A stretch of DNA of 64,000 bases from Zoroaster sp. YZ-2022 (lineage: Eukaryota > Echinodermata > Asteroidea > Forcipulatida > Zoroasteridae). Shown here piece after piece: positions 1 to 10,966 of the stretch. Under the pieces are notes generated by a model. It saw nothing but the letters and a program-made list of their open reading frames with translations, ran no database searches and had not been told where the DNA came from. The first letter of the stretch is position 1. Every line of letters starts with the position of its first letter. The stretch spans positions 1,240,001 to 1,304,000 of the forward strand of contig CM055816.1 of assembly GCA_029582265.1 (NCBI GenBank), in the 5' to 3' direction. A program made the position numbers and the translations under genes.

Positions 1-99
1 TCAGAGGCTACTGGGCATACATGTTGAGCCAGACATTCTTCTGAGTAATATGGTCACACCAGGGACCAATTATGTCTCATTTTACTCCTGCTTGATTAT

Positions 100-1876
100 G
101 ATGAGATTTTTAAAGTTAGTTTCCTCCGCTCCTAGTAAATCTTGTGGACTAGATCCGCTGCCTACATGGCTCCTGAAGAAGAACCTGAGATTTTCTTCAC
201 CCCAAATGTGTTTCTATTATAAATTCATCTTGACGAATGTGGTTTCAGTTTTCTTTTCCTCCAGCTCTAAAGGATGCTGTGTTATACCACCCCTTTGAAA
301 ATAGCCTGGCCGCTTGGATCAACATTAATTCCCAAGAACCATAGACCCTGTTCAATGACACCGCCTTTCTGTTCAAAGTGATTGAAAAGCTGCTTTTCGT
401 CGTGTTTCCAAGCATTTGAGGTTAATAATTCTGCATCCAAGCTATTCCAGTCAGCATACAAGTCCAATAGCACTGAGACAGCCTTGTTGAGAGTCAAGAG
501 GATGATATACATGTATATGCTCTGATAATCGGCAGGCTGTTCTCTTTTGGTGTTGTTGGATTGTCTGCTGCTTTTGACTTACAATTGATCATTTCTATAC
601 TTTTTAAATAGAATGTCAAATATATTTGGTATTACTAAAGTGTTCAAGTGTTCACGACTGGTTTCATTCTGTACCTCACTGGCCGACTTACTTGCAGCAA
701 AATCGCGAATGAATACTCCTGAGCCTCAAGCTCTCGATTTTGGTTTGCCGCAGGGCTAACGTATATCGGTCCGCAGTCCTTTTTCACATTCTATACACAT
801 CCACTTGCCGATTGACATCATTAAGCGCCATACCAATGTTAAATTTCATTTTATGCAGACGACAGCCAGGTGTATATTACTTGTGATCCCCTTCGAGACC
901 CAAATGATGATGTGAAACACGCTTGTTGTCGACTTTTGACCACTTGTATCATTCTTGAAATCAAAACATGGATGACGCGGCAACATGCCTGCAATTAAAT
1001 GACACTGAAACTGAATTCTCTTTGTGCCATCACTACCCAAGATTATTCTCATACGTTGCAGGGACATCTCTTAAGATCGGTAATATTGTCACTCAAGCCA
1101 TCCACCTCCGTCAGAAATCTCGGTGTAATTTAACTCAAAAATATGAACATGTCAACCCATGTGACTTTTTCGATTTGTATCGCTTCACTAAACTTCCATA
1201 TCCGCAATTTATCTCAAATTAGAATGTTTATTGACCAGACTACTTGCCATCACGTCAATTCGTGCACTTGTTACATCGCGATTAGATTATGCTAACTCTC
1301 TCTGCTCTCATGGTATAAATGTTTCTGATATATCCAAACGTCTTCAGCGTCTCCAAAATCGATGCAGCCAAACTTCTGTTTTCCAGGCTAAAAAGGTATG
1401 ATCTTGCGTCGCCATATTCTCCAACAACTCCATTGGTTGCCTGTCCACTCGCGTATTGTGTTTAAGATTTTAACTGTTGTATACAAATGTTTCACCAAAA
1501 GGCATTCAACGTATCTTTCTAGACCTCATCTATTCCTACAAATCTGGGGAAATCGGACTTCGCTCAGGCAATGATGATAGATTGTTACAGTGCTTCAAAA
1601 CCAACACTTTCAGTCTAGGTGACAGTGGTTTTATGCTGCTGGTCCCATGCGTTTGGAAATTAATCCTCTGCCTGCCCTACACTCACATCCGTCACACCAC
1701 ATCATTAACAATAAAGTTCAAGAAAGATCTTAAGACTTTTCTATTTTAATTGTTTTTTTTTTTGGGTTTTTGTAGTTGTATAGTTTGTTCCTTTAGATTT
1801 TGTTAAAGCGCTCTGATACCAGTTTCTTCTGTGTTTGGAGCGCTATATAAATGTTCACATTATTATTATTATTATT
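100..1876 (+). mobile_element. Decayed L2/CR1-like LINE (reverse transcriptase remnant)
   Basis: A non-LTR retrotransposon read in changing frames. In order I see the start of the RT region (SCGLDPLPTWLLK, about 141-180), a weak trace of the 'FQSAYR..TALLRV..DI' block near 430-505, a PQG...GPQSFFTFYT block near 745-800, the catalytic YADDSQVYI (about 850-880), LQLNDTETEFSL (about 990-1025) and the C-terminal 'SRLDYANSL..RLQRLQNR..LHWLPV' block (1280-1450). It ends with a GCGCTATATAAATGTT signature and an (ATT)n tail at 1858-1876, as in the LINE at 49337-51420. The many frameshifts and stops mean it is dead. The 5' part (endonuclease) is absent. The clade call rests on motif recall. Confidence 0.82.
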
Positions 1877-2039
1877 TGTTGCAGACGTCTTCAACCTCTC
1901 GACCACCGAGCTTGCTCTCGATGACTGATTGGCCGGCTAGGAATCCTATATAGCAACGTGGGTTCGCAAGGATATATATAGATTGGTGAAATTCTTGCGT
2001 CTTGCTTTCCTGGGTTTGTTTTGGAATTTGTAGAAGACG

Positions 2040-3060
2040 CAACCCTTAAGTATTGATAAACTTAAGTAGTAGATGCTACAACAACTTGTTTTAAATAAAC
2101 ATAGTAACATCTGGGTTCGTTCTCTCAAGATTTTTTAAAGTTTAATTGAACAAACTGGACCCCAGAAAAACATGTTTGTTTGAAAATATAACCATTCCTT
2201 TTCTGGGTTTGTTTTCATTTGTAAGAAAAACTTTAAAAAATCCTTAGGAAAAGTAGCAATGCCACAACAAAGATTTCTTAGTTTCAGATTTTGCAATGTT
2301 ATTGGGAAACAGGCCATATGCTTTCCCTGTTTTTTTTTCAATTTGCAAGAAGCTGCAAAGGCTCTTGATGAAGTGAGAAAAGAGAGCAACAGAATAGAAC
2401 AAAGAACAAAATGTGCCATTAGTTTTAGTGTATGTATTTTTTAACTGGTGTAGCAGATGCTATACAACTTTGTTTGAAACAAACATGTTGTTTTCTGTTT
2501 TTTTGTTTTTTCTATTTTGCAAAAAATTAAAGGTCTAAAGGTCTCTCGACGAGAAGTACATTTTGCAACTTTTGTTTGAAACAAATATGTTGTAATATCT
2601 GCGTTATTTCTCCTCAAAATTTTAAAGTTTCTTACAGATATAACACAAAACCCAGAAAATATAGCTTGTTTCCAAGTAAAGCTTTTTTGTTCTTATTTAA
2701 GAAGCTATTAAGGTCTTTACGAGATGTAGATTTTGCAATGTTTTGGGGAAACAAACATGTTTTCCTGGTTTTTTTTTTTCAATTTGTAAGAAACTTTGAA
2801 AGTCTTGGGAGAAGTATTAGATGATAATCTTTGTTTCTGAATAACCATGTTTGTTTGAAACAAAACACGTGCTATTTTCTGATTTTGTTCTTTTCTCTCT
2901 ACGAGATGTGATTTTGCAATGTTTTGCCTGTTTTTGTTTTTTCAATTTGCGTTAGAAGCTGTAAAGGTTCTGATGAGAAGTAGCAGAAAAAGAGCAATAG
3001 AGGAACAAAAAAATGTGCCATTTGTAAGTTTTAGTTCATGTATTTTTTAACGGGAAATGA
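2040..3060. repeat. Degenerate long direct repeats
   Basis: Two diverged copies about 600 bp apart share 'agaagctg.aaaggctctgatgaagt' followed by 'aaaatgtgccatt.gttttagt.catgtattttttaac' (2350-2445 and 2953-3055). The word 'tgtttgaaacaaacatgttgt' recurs at about 2470, 2570 and 2850. No coding sequence is recognisable. The internal TGTTTGAAACAAACA word is an imperfect palindrome. Confidence 0.6.
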
Positions 3061-3269
3061 AACATTATTTGTTTTATTGTTAATTAAAAAGAGGGAAAAA
3101 AAAAAAATTCTGGAAGTCATTTACAATGTCTGTGCTAATCAACTGTTGATACAAGAAATGCCTACATTTTATGGTTAGATCCAGTCCCAACAATTGAGCT
3201 TTTTGTAATGGATGTGGTATGCCCAACAAATCATAGAAATAAACGACTTTACCAACAAGTGGTCGCAAA

Positions 3270-4490
3270 CTGACACATAAGGTTGCCCAATTATTGTATG
3301 TAGGAATCCCAATAAACAGTCGTTGCGTGAAATTTGTTGCCCAACAAAATGAGGGAGAAATGATTAGTCAACAATTGTAAACTGTTACTGCCAAATAAAT
3401 GGGAAACCCATAATTACCAACCTGACATACTACTTACAAGTTAGTCCCAAAGGTTAGGTCAACACCAGGTAACTGTTACTGCCAATAATAAAATACAAAA
3501 CCTATATCATTACCAACCCTTGGACATACTATGCCAACCAAAGGGTCACAGTCAACAATTGTGTAACTGTTACCGCAAATAAATGGGAAACCTATAATTA
3601 CTCTCCTTGACATACTATGCCAACCAAAGTCACAGTCAACAATTGTGTAACTGTTACTGAAATAAATTGGAAACCTATAATTACCAACCCCTTGGACATA
3701 CTAGCCAACCAAAGGTTAGTCAACAATTGTGTAACTGTTACCGCCAAATAAATGGCAAACCTAATTAAAACCAAACCTTGACATACTGCCAATGCCAAAA
3801 GGTTAGTCAACAATTGTGTAACTGTTACTGCCGAATAAATGGAAACCTATAATCCAACCTGACATACTATGCCAAACCAAAGGTTAGTCAACAATTGTGT
3901 AACTGTTACTGCCAAATAAATGAAACCTATAATTACCAACCCTTTGGACATACTATGCCAACCAAAGGTTAGTCAACAATTGTGTAACTGTGCTACTGCC
4001 GAATAAATGGGAAACCTATAATTACCAACCCTTGGACATACTATGCCAAACCCAAAAGGTTGTCAACAATTGTGTAACTGTTACTGCCAAATGGAAACCC
4101 ATAATTACCAACCCTTGGACATACTATGCCAACCAAAGGTTAGTCAACAATTGTGTAACTGTTACTGCCGAATAAATGGCAAACCTATAATTATCAACCC
4201 TTGACAATACTATGTCAACCAAAGGTTAGTCAACAATTGTGTAACTGTTACTACCAAGCGAATAAATGGCAAACCTATAATTACCAAACCCCTTGGACAT
4301 ACTATACAACCAAAGGTTAGTCAACAATTGTAACTGTTACTGCAAACAAATGGCAAACCTATAATTACCAACCTTGACATACTATGCCAACCAAAGGTTA
4401 GTAACAATTGTGTAACTGTTACTGCCAAATAAATGGCAAACCTATAATTACCAACCCTTGACATACTATGCCAACCAAAGGTTAGGCAGT
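3270..4490. repeat. 86-bp minisatellite
   Basis: About 14 imperfect head-to-tail copies of an 86-bp unit containing ACATACTATGCCAACCAAAG, GTCAACAATTGTGTAACTG and AAATGGCAAACCTATAATTA. Copies differ by small indels, so the short open frames crossing it on both strands are not genes. Flanks at 3200-3360 and 4500-4640 carry scattered GTTGGGCAA / TTGCCCAAC words. The array therefore probably arose by amplification inside an element of the family also seen near 16.9 kb and 22.6 kb. Confidence 0.85.
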
Positions 4491-4639
4491 AGTAAATAAT
4501 CAACTTTTGAGTAAGTCGTTTGCTTAATCATTTAGTAAAGACATTGCCCAACGACCATTGGGTAATAATTGCCCAACAGATGTTCAAGTTGACTATTGTA
4601 CCAACGTTAAGGAATAAGTTGGGCAAAATTTTTGCCCAA

Positions 4640-6409
4640 CGTTCTAACAGCGTAGCCTATTCGTATTCCTTTTCGAAAAGACATTTTTGCATTATTAATG
4701 ACAAATAATGATACTATTCCAGTCGAAATAACTGTTCCTAAATTTGACACCAAAGGTTTGAATTATTTAACCAATAATATCCCCGGTGATTGTTCAATGT
4801 GTTACTTTCACTGTAAATGTCAGAGTCTCTGTGTTTTATTATTCTTTAACATCCATGAATACATCTGCTTATTTATTCCCTTCTATTTACGTCACATGTA
4901 TGAAAAGTACCCCTCTTGTTTGAGTATGTTCACCTATGCATGTGAACCAGTTTGTTTTATTATTCATTTGAGCTACGTATTCACTTATTCTTCATATAAT
5001 GATATAAACGATCCTTATTTAAATTCAATCATGCACACCGTAGGTGGCGGGTTGTCTTCAGATCATTTAAAATAGTTGACCGTAGATGACAGAGCATCTT
5101 ATACCATTCTATATTTTGCTTTTTTATCTTCTACATTTACAATCTGTTGTATTTATAACTTAAATTTGCATGTATGCAGTCCATAGAAATGCTAACCACA
5201 GTTTCCTTCAGTTAAACCATACATTGTGATTATTCGTTGATTCTTGTTGTATTTATGTTAAATATTGTTCCTCAGGGTTTCAGAAAGGAACAACCACCTG
5301 TTTAAACCCAAAAAAATTCAGTTATATTCCTAAAAGTTGTAAGTTTATGTAATATAATGTCAAAGTGTTTTAACTATAAGGGCATTAATTTTATGGAGTT
5401 CCACATTGCATTTAATAATACATTTTTCCATGGTGGTCGTCTCCGATCGCTATCTTTTCCTGTATCCTCTCTGTTTACAAGTAGACCCACTGTTTATGAG
5501 TCTATTATTATTTGTCGTTAGTATTTATATAATTGTCAACATTTTCACTATATAGGACTAGCTTGTCCTTTTATAACGTCACAGAGTTGACATACAGCAG
5601 TCGTATTTTCATTTGGCTTTTGAATTCACTCAAGTCATTAACTCAAGAATGTTGACAAAGAGGGTCATGTGTCATGTGCCATGTAAAATAGACCAAAACA
5701 AATGCTGTACCTTTGTAATGAATATAATGATTTAAAGAAAGTAAGGATACTTTAAGAAACAGTTTTGTCAATATTTCCAATACGATATTCCTTACCTTTA
5801 AACATGTGAAAAATATCCAAAATGTCTGCCGAAAATGCCAATGAAAAAAAATGGCACCCTATTCTTTTTTTTAAATTCAGCATATCAATATTGACAAAGT
5901 TAGCCAATAACATTAATTTTGACACGGAAATCTAGCTGGAAAACGTAACAGCCTTATTTGAAAACAAAATACAATTTGTCTGCGTCACCGAAAGGATGTT
6001 CTGGGTAAGAACAAATTTTTAATAAAGACATGTATTTTGGGGTACAGTGTTGGGACAAGTAATGATAGTTTTGTTTTATTATTTAGATGAGAAAAATAAA
6101 GTTTGTATTTCAGACGTGATTGAAAATCATGATATTACAACTTACAAATAGCGGAGCTGTGATAGACCATTAAATGTGCCTGGTGCAAGTTCACTGATAT
6201 TGTTGTTCTGCAGATATCTAGGAAGGAAAAACAACCTCGTTAGATATTTAATTAAAGCCCGTTTATTTTGTTATTTTCACCGATGTTCTTAGATTTTTCT
6301 AAAAGTCATACCGGTACTTGGTGAAATATTAGTGATTGGTCAAATACTATGAGAAAGTATTACACCTGCAGTTGAATTAATTAATACTGACTGCATCAAC
6401 AATAAACAA
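4640..6409. other. Intergenic, no recognisable gene
   Basis: AT-rich single-copy-looking sequence. The longest open frame (4698-5075, plus strand, 125 codons) is rich in Cys, Tyr and Phe, resembles nothing I know and has no splice or Kozak support. I treat it as non-coding. Confidence 0.5.
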
Positions 6410-6410
6410 A

Positions 6411-7219
6411 TACACTCTCCTCCAAAAGTGCGACACACTAACGATTTAAATTTATTTAAACAAAAAGCACCACTCTATTTCCAACAATTTGCTGTATTAC
6501 AGTTTTTACATAAGTGTGTTAAACTGATTTATTATCATACTTTCTGTAAACGCTTAATAATGAAACCGCAGTACGACCTCGAGGCGCAACCATTGGGGTC
6601 ACGACCCCTACTTTTATGTGGACCTCCCCAACTTCTGGGAAATTTGGTTTTTATGTATATGATCCTAGTAATGTCTCATGACATCACAATGGCTGCTTGG
6701 GACCCCCAACTTTCAACACGTGGTTAGGTTTTCTTGCAGTACGTTTCCATATTTGTTTGTTTTACCCATTCTGATTCTCTTTCGCCCACAAAGAATATGT
6801 CCAAACAAATATGGAAACGTACTGCAGTTTCATTATTAAGCGTTTACAGAAATTTTTCCTTTATTTGCCATAGTGACCAATCCGACTTTTTTTTTAATTT
6901 TGTTTCCCGCCGATTAGTACATTCAGAAGAGACCTACCATTGTATCTAATCCACATGCATGTATTTCTTATAGTTTTGGAGATAGAGCATGCTTTCAAAT
7001 GACGAATGCTCTGACTGGTTATTTTGTTTATTTACAAAGTGACCAATACCGCATTGGTCACTATGCCAACTTAATTCGGGATTGGTCACTATGGCAAATT
7101 AGGGACGACTTGTAAATCAGTTTAACACACTTGTTATGTAAAATTGTAAGACAGCAAATTGTTGGAAATAGAGTTGCCTGTATTTTTGCTGTAAATTTAA
7201 TGTTTTTTACAGTGTATGA
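6411..7219. mobile_element. Foldback/MITE-like element, TACACTGTAAAA ends
   Basis: Terminal arms at about 6447-6534 and 7112-7199 are inverted repeats of nearly 88 bp, including CTCTATTTCCAACAATTTGC and GTGTGTTAAACTGATTTA. The right end runs into TTTTTTACAGTGTA. A second inverted pair, GCCATAGTGACCAATC, lies at about 6868-6884 and 7076-7092. A separate element (6541-6852) sits between the left arm and this inner pair. No transposase is present, so the element is non-autonomous. Confidence 0.72.
6541..6852. mobile_element. Small TIR element nested in the foldback element
   Basis: Ends are 35-bp inverted repeats with one mismatch (6541-6575 and 6818-6852), starting TTTCTGTAAACGCTTAATAA. A further 24-bp inverted repeat (6736-6759 with 6802-6825) includes the word ACGTTTCCATATTTGTTTG. 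I could not identify a target-site duplication. Its position inside the outer palindrome implies a later insertion. Confidence 0.65.
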
Positions 7220-8089
7220 TTACCTTTTGGATTCAAGATATTATAATTAACGCTATGTTTAGTTCATTACGTTGTGGAGTTAATGAGCAAAAGGTGAAAA
7301 TACAAACAAATATTTAGATTGGCAAATATCAATTCCGACTCCATTTTAATTTGTTTTCGCAGTCAGCCGTCAACTAAATTTGAAAACAAATTGTTGCGGT
7401 TCCTACATAGACTGAAATGGACGACAAGTTAGTGAGCTTTTTGTATACCATTAAATGTTCTGTTTGAATAGTTTACTGATATTGTTTAGATATCTAAGAT
7501 AGGAAAACGAAGTAGGATAACAAACACTGTAAGAAAAGCTCACATACATCCGTAAAATTCATCAATGTTCTCATAATTTTCTAAAGCAAACCTTTGTGAA
7601 TCGTTACCACAGTCGGGCCTACAACAATACAAACTTCTGCCTGAGGTTCAATTATTTTAGAGAAGAAAATCGGTAAAGAACACTGGAGTGCATCGATATA
7701 AAATTGTTTGGTGTCAATCTTCCTCTATTGAATGTTATAGTGTGACAATATTTTAATTATTAGAAATTAAATTGCCCACATGTTATTGTCATACAATCCA
7801 TTCCATAAGCATGATGTGTGGTTAAATTATAGTATACATTCAACAACTGATCAGTAACAATGTTTCTGATTGCGTTGTATCGAAACAAAAGTTCATACTT
7901 TATCAAGATTGTTCGCTGTCAAACGTAAATCCAGACAAGATGAATCAGTGCATGGCTGGTTGCTGCGTAATCGAAATTCATGACAGGAAAACTTATATGT
8001 GAGCTTTTGTATACCATCAAATGTTCCCAGTAAAATTACTGATATTGTTGTTCTGAAACCATCTAATACTAAGAATACATTATACATTT

Positions 8090-8515
8090 GCGCAACTGAA
8101 TGTTAACTCTAATGTGCTTTGTCTCAGATTGTCAAAATGCATAGCCCTCAACTGATGTTTAGACCTGGAAGATCACAAACATACTCCAACTAAACAAGGA
8201 CAAAACTCAATTGTTCATTGCCGCATCTCTCCATCAGAAACGCTTTAACAAACTAACTCTCACCATTGACACAATCAAACCAGTATCAATAGTCAGAAAT
8301 CAATGTGTTACATTCGACAGTGCTGTGACAATGACTGACTACATGTATGTTACCAGTACATGTAAATCAATCAACTATTATTATAATAAGAAATATCTCT
8401 AAGATTAGAAAATACATTGATTATAAACACATTCCAAGCTGCTGCTAGAACCCTTGTGCTAACAATACTAGACTATTTGTAACTCGCTCCTCAATGGTCC
8501 GCGTGACCACGAAAA
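8090..8515 (+). mobile_element. LINE reverse transcriptase 3' fragment
   Basis: Plus-strand reading gives LQLNKDKTQLFIAAS, then a segment aligning to the 'VRNLGVxFDSxMTMxDHI' block (VRNQCVTFDSAVTMTDY), then VTSTCKSINYYYNKKYL and a frame-shifted CNSLLNGPRDHEN. This order matches the post-YADD domain of CR1/L2-like LINEs. There is no 5' part and no ATT tail. It is a dead fragment. Confidence 0.65.
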
Positions 8516-8535
8516 TGTACGCCATAGACCGACCC

Positions 8536-9040
8536 CTACTGTACAAAACAGTATCATGTTTACGTGTGGTGCGTGCGTATACATTGCTTATTCTTCACGT
8601 TTATGGTCTCAAAATGTATCCTTATATCCATAGAATCCCCTGACATGAATTCAAACCTAAAAGAATATAAAATAATACAAATATCAAACATTTATAGGGC
8701 GTATATGCCGGTCTATGCTATAACATGTAAACGTTTGCTGCTGTACAAAACAGTATGGTACTGCCTTGGTGTGCGGTCCGTGCGTATACATTGCTTATTC
8801 TTCACGTTTATGGTCTCAAAATGTATCCTGATATCCATAGAATCCCCTGACATGAATTCAAACCTAAAAGAATATAAAATAATACAAATATCAAACTTAT
8901 AGGGTGTATATGCCGGCATGTAAACGTATGTTGCTGTAAAAAACAGTATGGGTACTGCATTGGTGTGCGGTCCTGCCAACCAACCCACCCCGGCCCCCAA
9001 ACAGCCTTTCCATTGCACGTTTATGGTCTCCAATGTACAG
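8536..9040. repeat. About 200-bp tandem repeat, 2.5 copies
   Basis: Copies at about 8536-8737 and 8740-8934 are nearly identical over TGCGTATACATTGCTTATTC through AATACAAATATCAAAC and GTATATGCCGG. A partial third copy covers about 8937-9040. Open frames here simply repeat the same reading. Confidence 0.8.
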
Positions 9041-9599
9041 GCTGCAGCTCCAAGTGTACAGGGCTGCAGCTGAAGAATGTGACATGTGGAACAGCAAGTC
9101 CTTTGGGTCAGTGCACATTTTCTTGTGTCATTGAAGCAAACAATTGGTTATTGATCATTTGAAGCAATACATTGCAGTAATATTGTATCCAAATTTGGTA
9201 CATTTTCATGCACAGAATTTTATTTGGTGATCTGTTAAAATTTTATAAGTTTCTTTTTTGGCTCAGTGTACATACACTGCATACATACACTGCAACAGTT
9301 CCCTGCTCCACCCCCCAAAAAAAACACACCAACGACCTTTCCATTACATGTCACCGACATGTACATACCTAACCCCTGATGACTCATAACATCGCTATGA
9401 ATAATTATCATAATGGTCTCTTGGCATATGCCCAGAATAGCCATGTGTACACAATTGGAATGTACACAAATTCCCATAGGGCCTCCTGGCAGGTTGGTTT
9501 GACCTCTGGGTAGGGGTGAAGGACTATCACGATTGCATTGATTTTTTTACAGCTTGAAATTAAAGGGGTGCTCTAGGAATACAGAAAGTTTGGGATTTT

Positions 9600-10360
9600 T
9601 TGAAGTTTTAATTAAAAAGTAATTAAAAAAATGCGCCGTAGACCCCCAAAATGGAGAGATACCTGCGGCGGCCGCAGAGGATTTGCGGGGGCCTCAGGGT
9701 GGCCTTAGGGCGTATCCCTATCTTTTACGGACCGTAGGGGTCGCCGTGAGATTATAGCGCGACGTTATAACTTTTTTCTTTTCCAGGTTCGCCGTAGCAA
9801 TTAGACACGCCGTAGCCATGCCGTAGGCGGTTCCACGTCGACCATACGTTAGCCGTACGGTGGCCTTGCGTTTGCCGTACGCTTGCCCTAGGGTGTTATG
9901 ACTTTGTGGACCCCCAAAATATTGCGGCGGCTGCAGGAATCCCACGGCCACCATAGGCAGCCTCTGGCGGCCCCACGGTACCCGTACGCGTACGGTGGCC
10001 TTGCGGCATGTAGCAAACCCTGCGGCCAACGCAAGGCCCACGCAAGGCTTACGCGCGGCATGCGTACGGTCGCCGTAGGGTCTCCTGCAGGCGACCGTAC
10101 GGCGACCGTGGGTCTGCCTTTGCTATTTGTCAAAACCTACGGCCGCCGCAGGGTCGCCTGAGGCAACCGTGCGTCATCACTTCAAAGGCCGTACGGCAGC
10201 CGCAGGTTTTCTGTCTCAAAAATTCTAAATACGCCGTGCGGCTACCTTTACATATGTGACTGCTAGTGTATGACACCGTGGAATGCTGCGGCGGCCCGAT
10301 AATTGCTACTGGCTGTAGATATTATAGACCCTACGGCCGCCTTGGCAAATGTGATCAGTA
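9600..10360. repeat. GC-rich island of reiterated CCGTA/GGCGGCC words
   Basis: In an otherwise AT-rich window this stretch is strongly GC-rich and built from short, often palindromic words (GCCGTACGG, CGGCGGCCGCAG, CCGTAGGG, GGCGACCGT) on both strands. The open frames in it are low-complexity Arg/Ala/Gly/Pro readings on overlapping strands. Possible edges are GGGGTGCTCTAGG near 9567 and its loose inverted counterpart near 10361. It resembles a self-similar element rather than a CpG-island promoter. Confidence 0.6.
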
Positions 10361-10620
10361 TAAACACCCCCATGAGAAATTTTCACGCGCCTGGTTGACA
10401 TTTATAACATTTTTATAGGTCTCAGTGAAGAATCCAAAGAAAGTGAAATTTACATAGATTTGAGTTTTTAAATCAATGGAATTGTTTGGTTTGATTTTAT
10501 GTAATACTTGATTGAGGATGACCATCACAGCATTGGCCCAGGGCTAAATTTTAGAGAAGTATTGTACCATGGTTGTCAATGGTTAAAACATCAATTGTAT
10601 TTTCATGTAACCTTTTTGTA

Positions 10621-10854
10621 TATCACTTTAAAACTAAAGTGTTGAATCAACCTTTAAGAGTTCGGTGAGTGACAACACTTTATAAAGTTAAATTAACTCA
10701 AAGAAAGTGTTGAATTAACACGGAGTCAAGTTAAGTCTAACTTTATCAATGTTAATTCATCACTTTTAAAAGTTAAATCCAACTTTATAAAAGAATTGTC
10801 ACTGACTGGAACTCTTTAAAATGTTGATTCAACACTTTGATTTTTTAGAGTGTA
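10621..10854. mobile_element. MITE, TACACTCTAAAA ends (copy 1)
   Basis: Inverted repeats of about 55 bp: the right end, read on the minus strand, starts TACACTCTAAAAAATCAAAG and continues GTTGAATCAAC, and the left arm matches it. The interior reiterates AGTTAAATCCAACTTTATAA and GTGTTGAATTAAC words. The element at 57662-57803 belongs to the same family. Confidence 0.78.
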
Positions 10855-10966
10855 CAAGGTTTGTTATTATGTTTATATAGCTTTGTGTGAAAGTTTCAGT
10901 ATAGCACCCTTTGGCATGTGTGATTCAAATTAATATTCATGTTTTCTTTCTTTCCAATCGTTACAG

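Noticed and set aside
4698..5075. 125-codon open frame as a gene
   Set aside because: No homology I recognise, no splice sites, Cys/Tyr/Phe-rich composition expected of AT-rich non-coding DNA.
9718..10161. Overlapping Arg/Ala-rich frames on both strands
   Set aside because: Low-complexity readings of the GC-rich word island.
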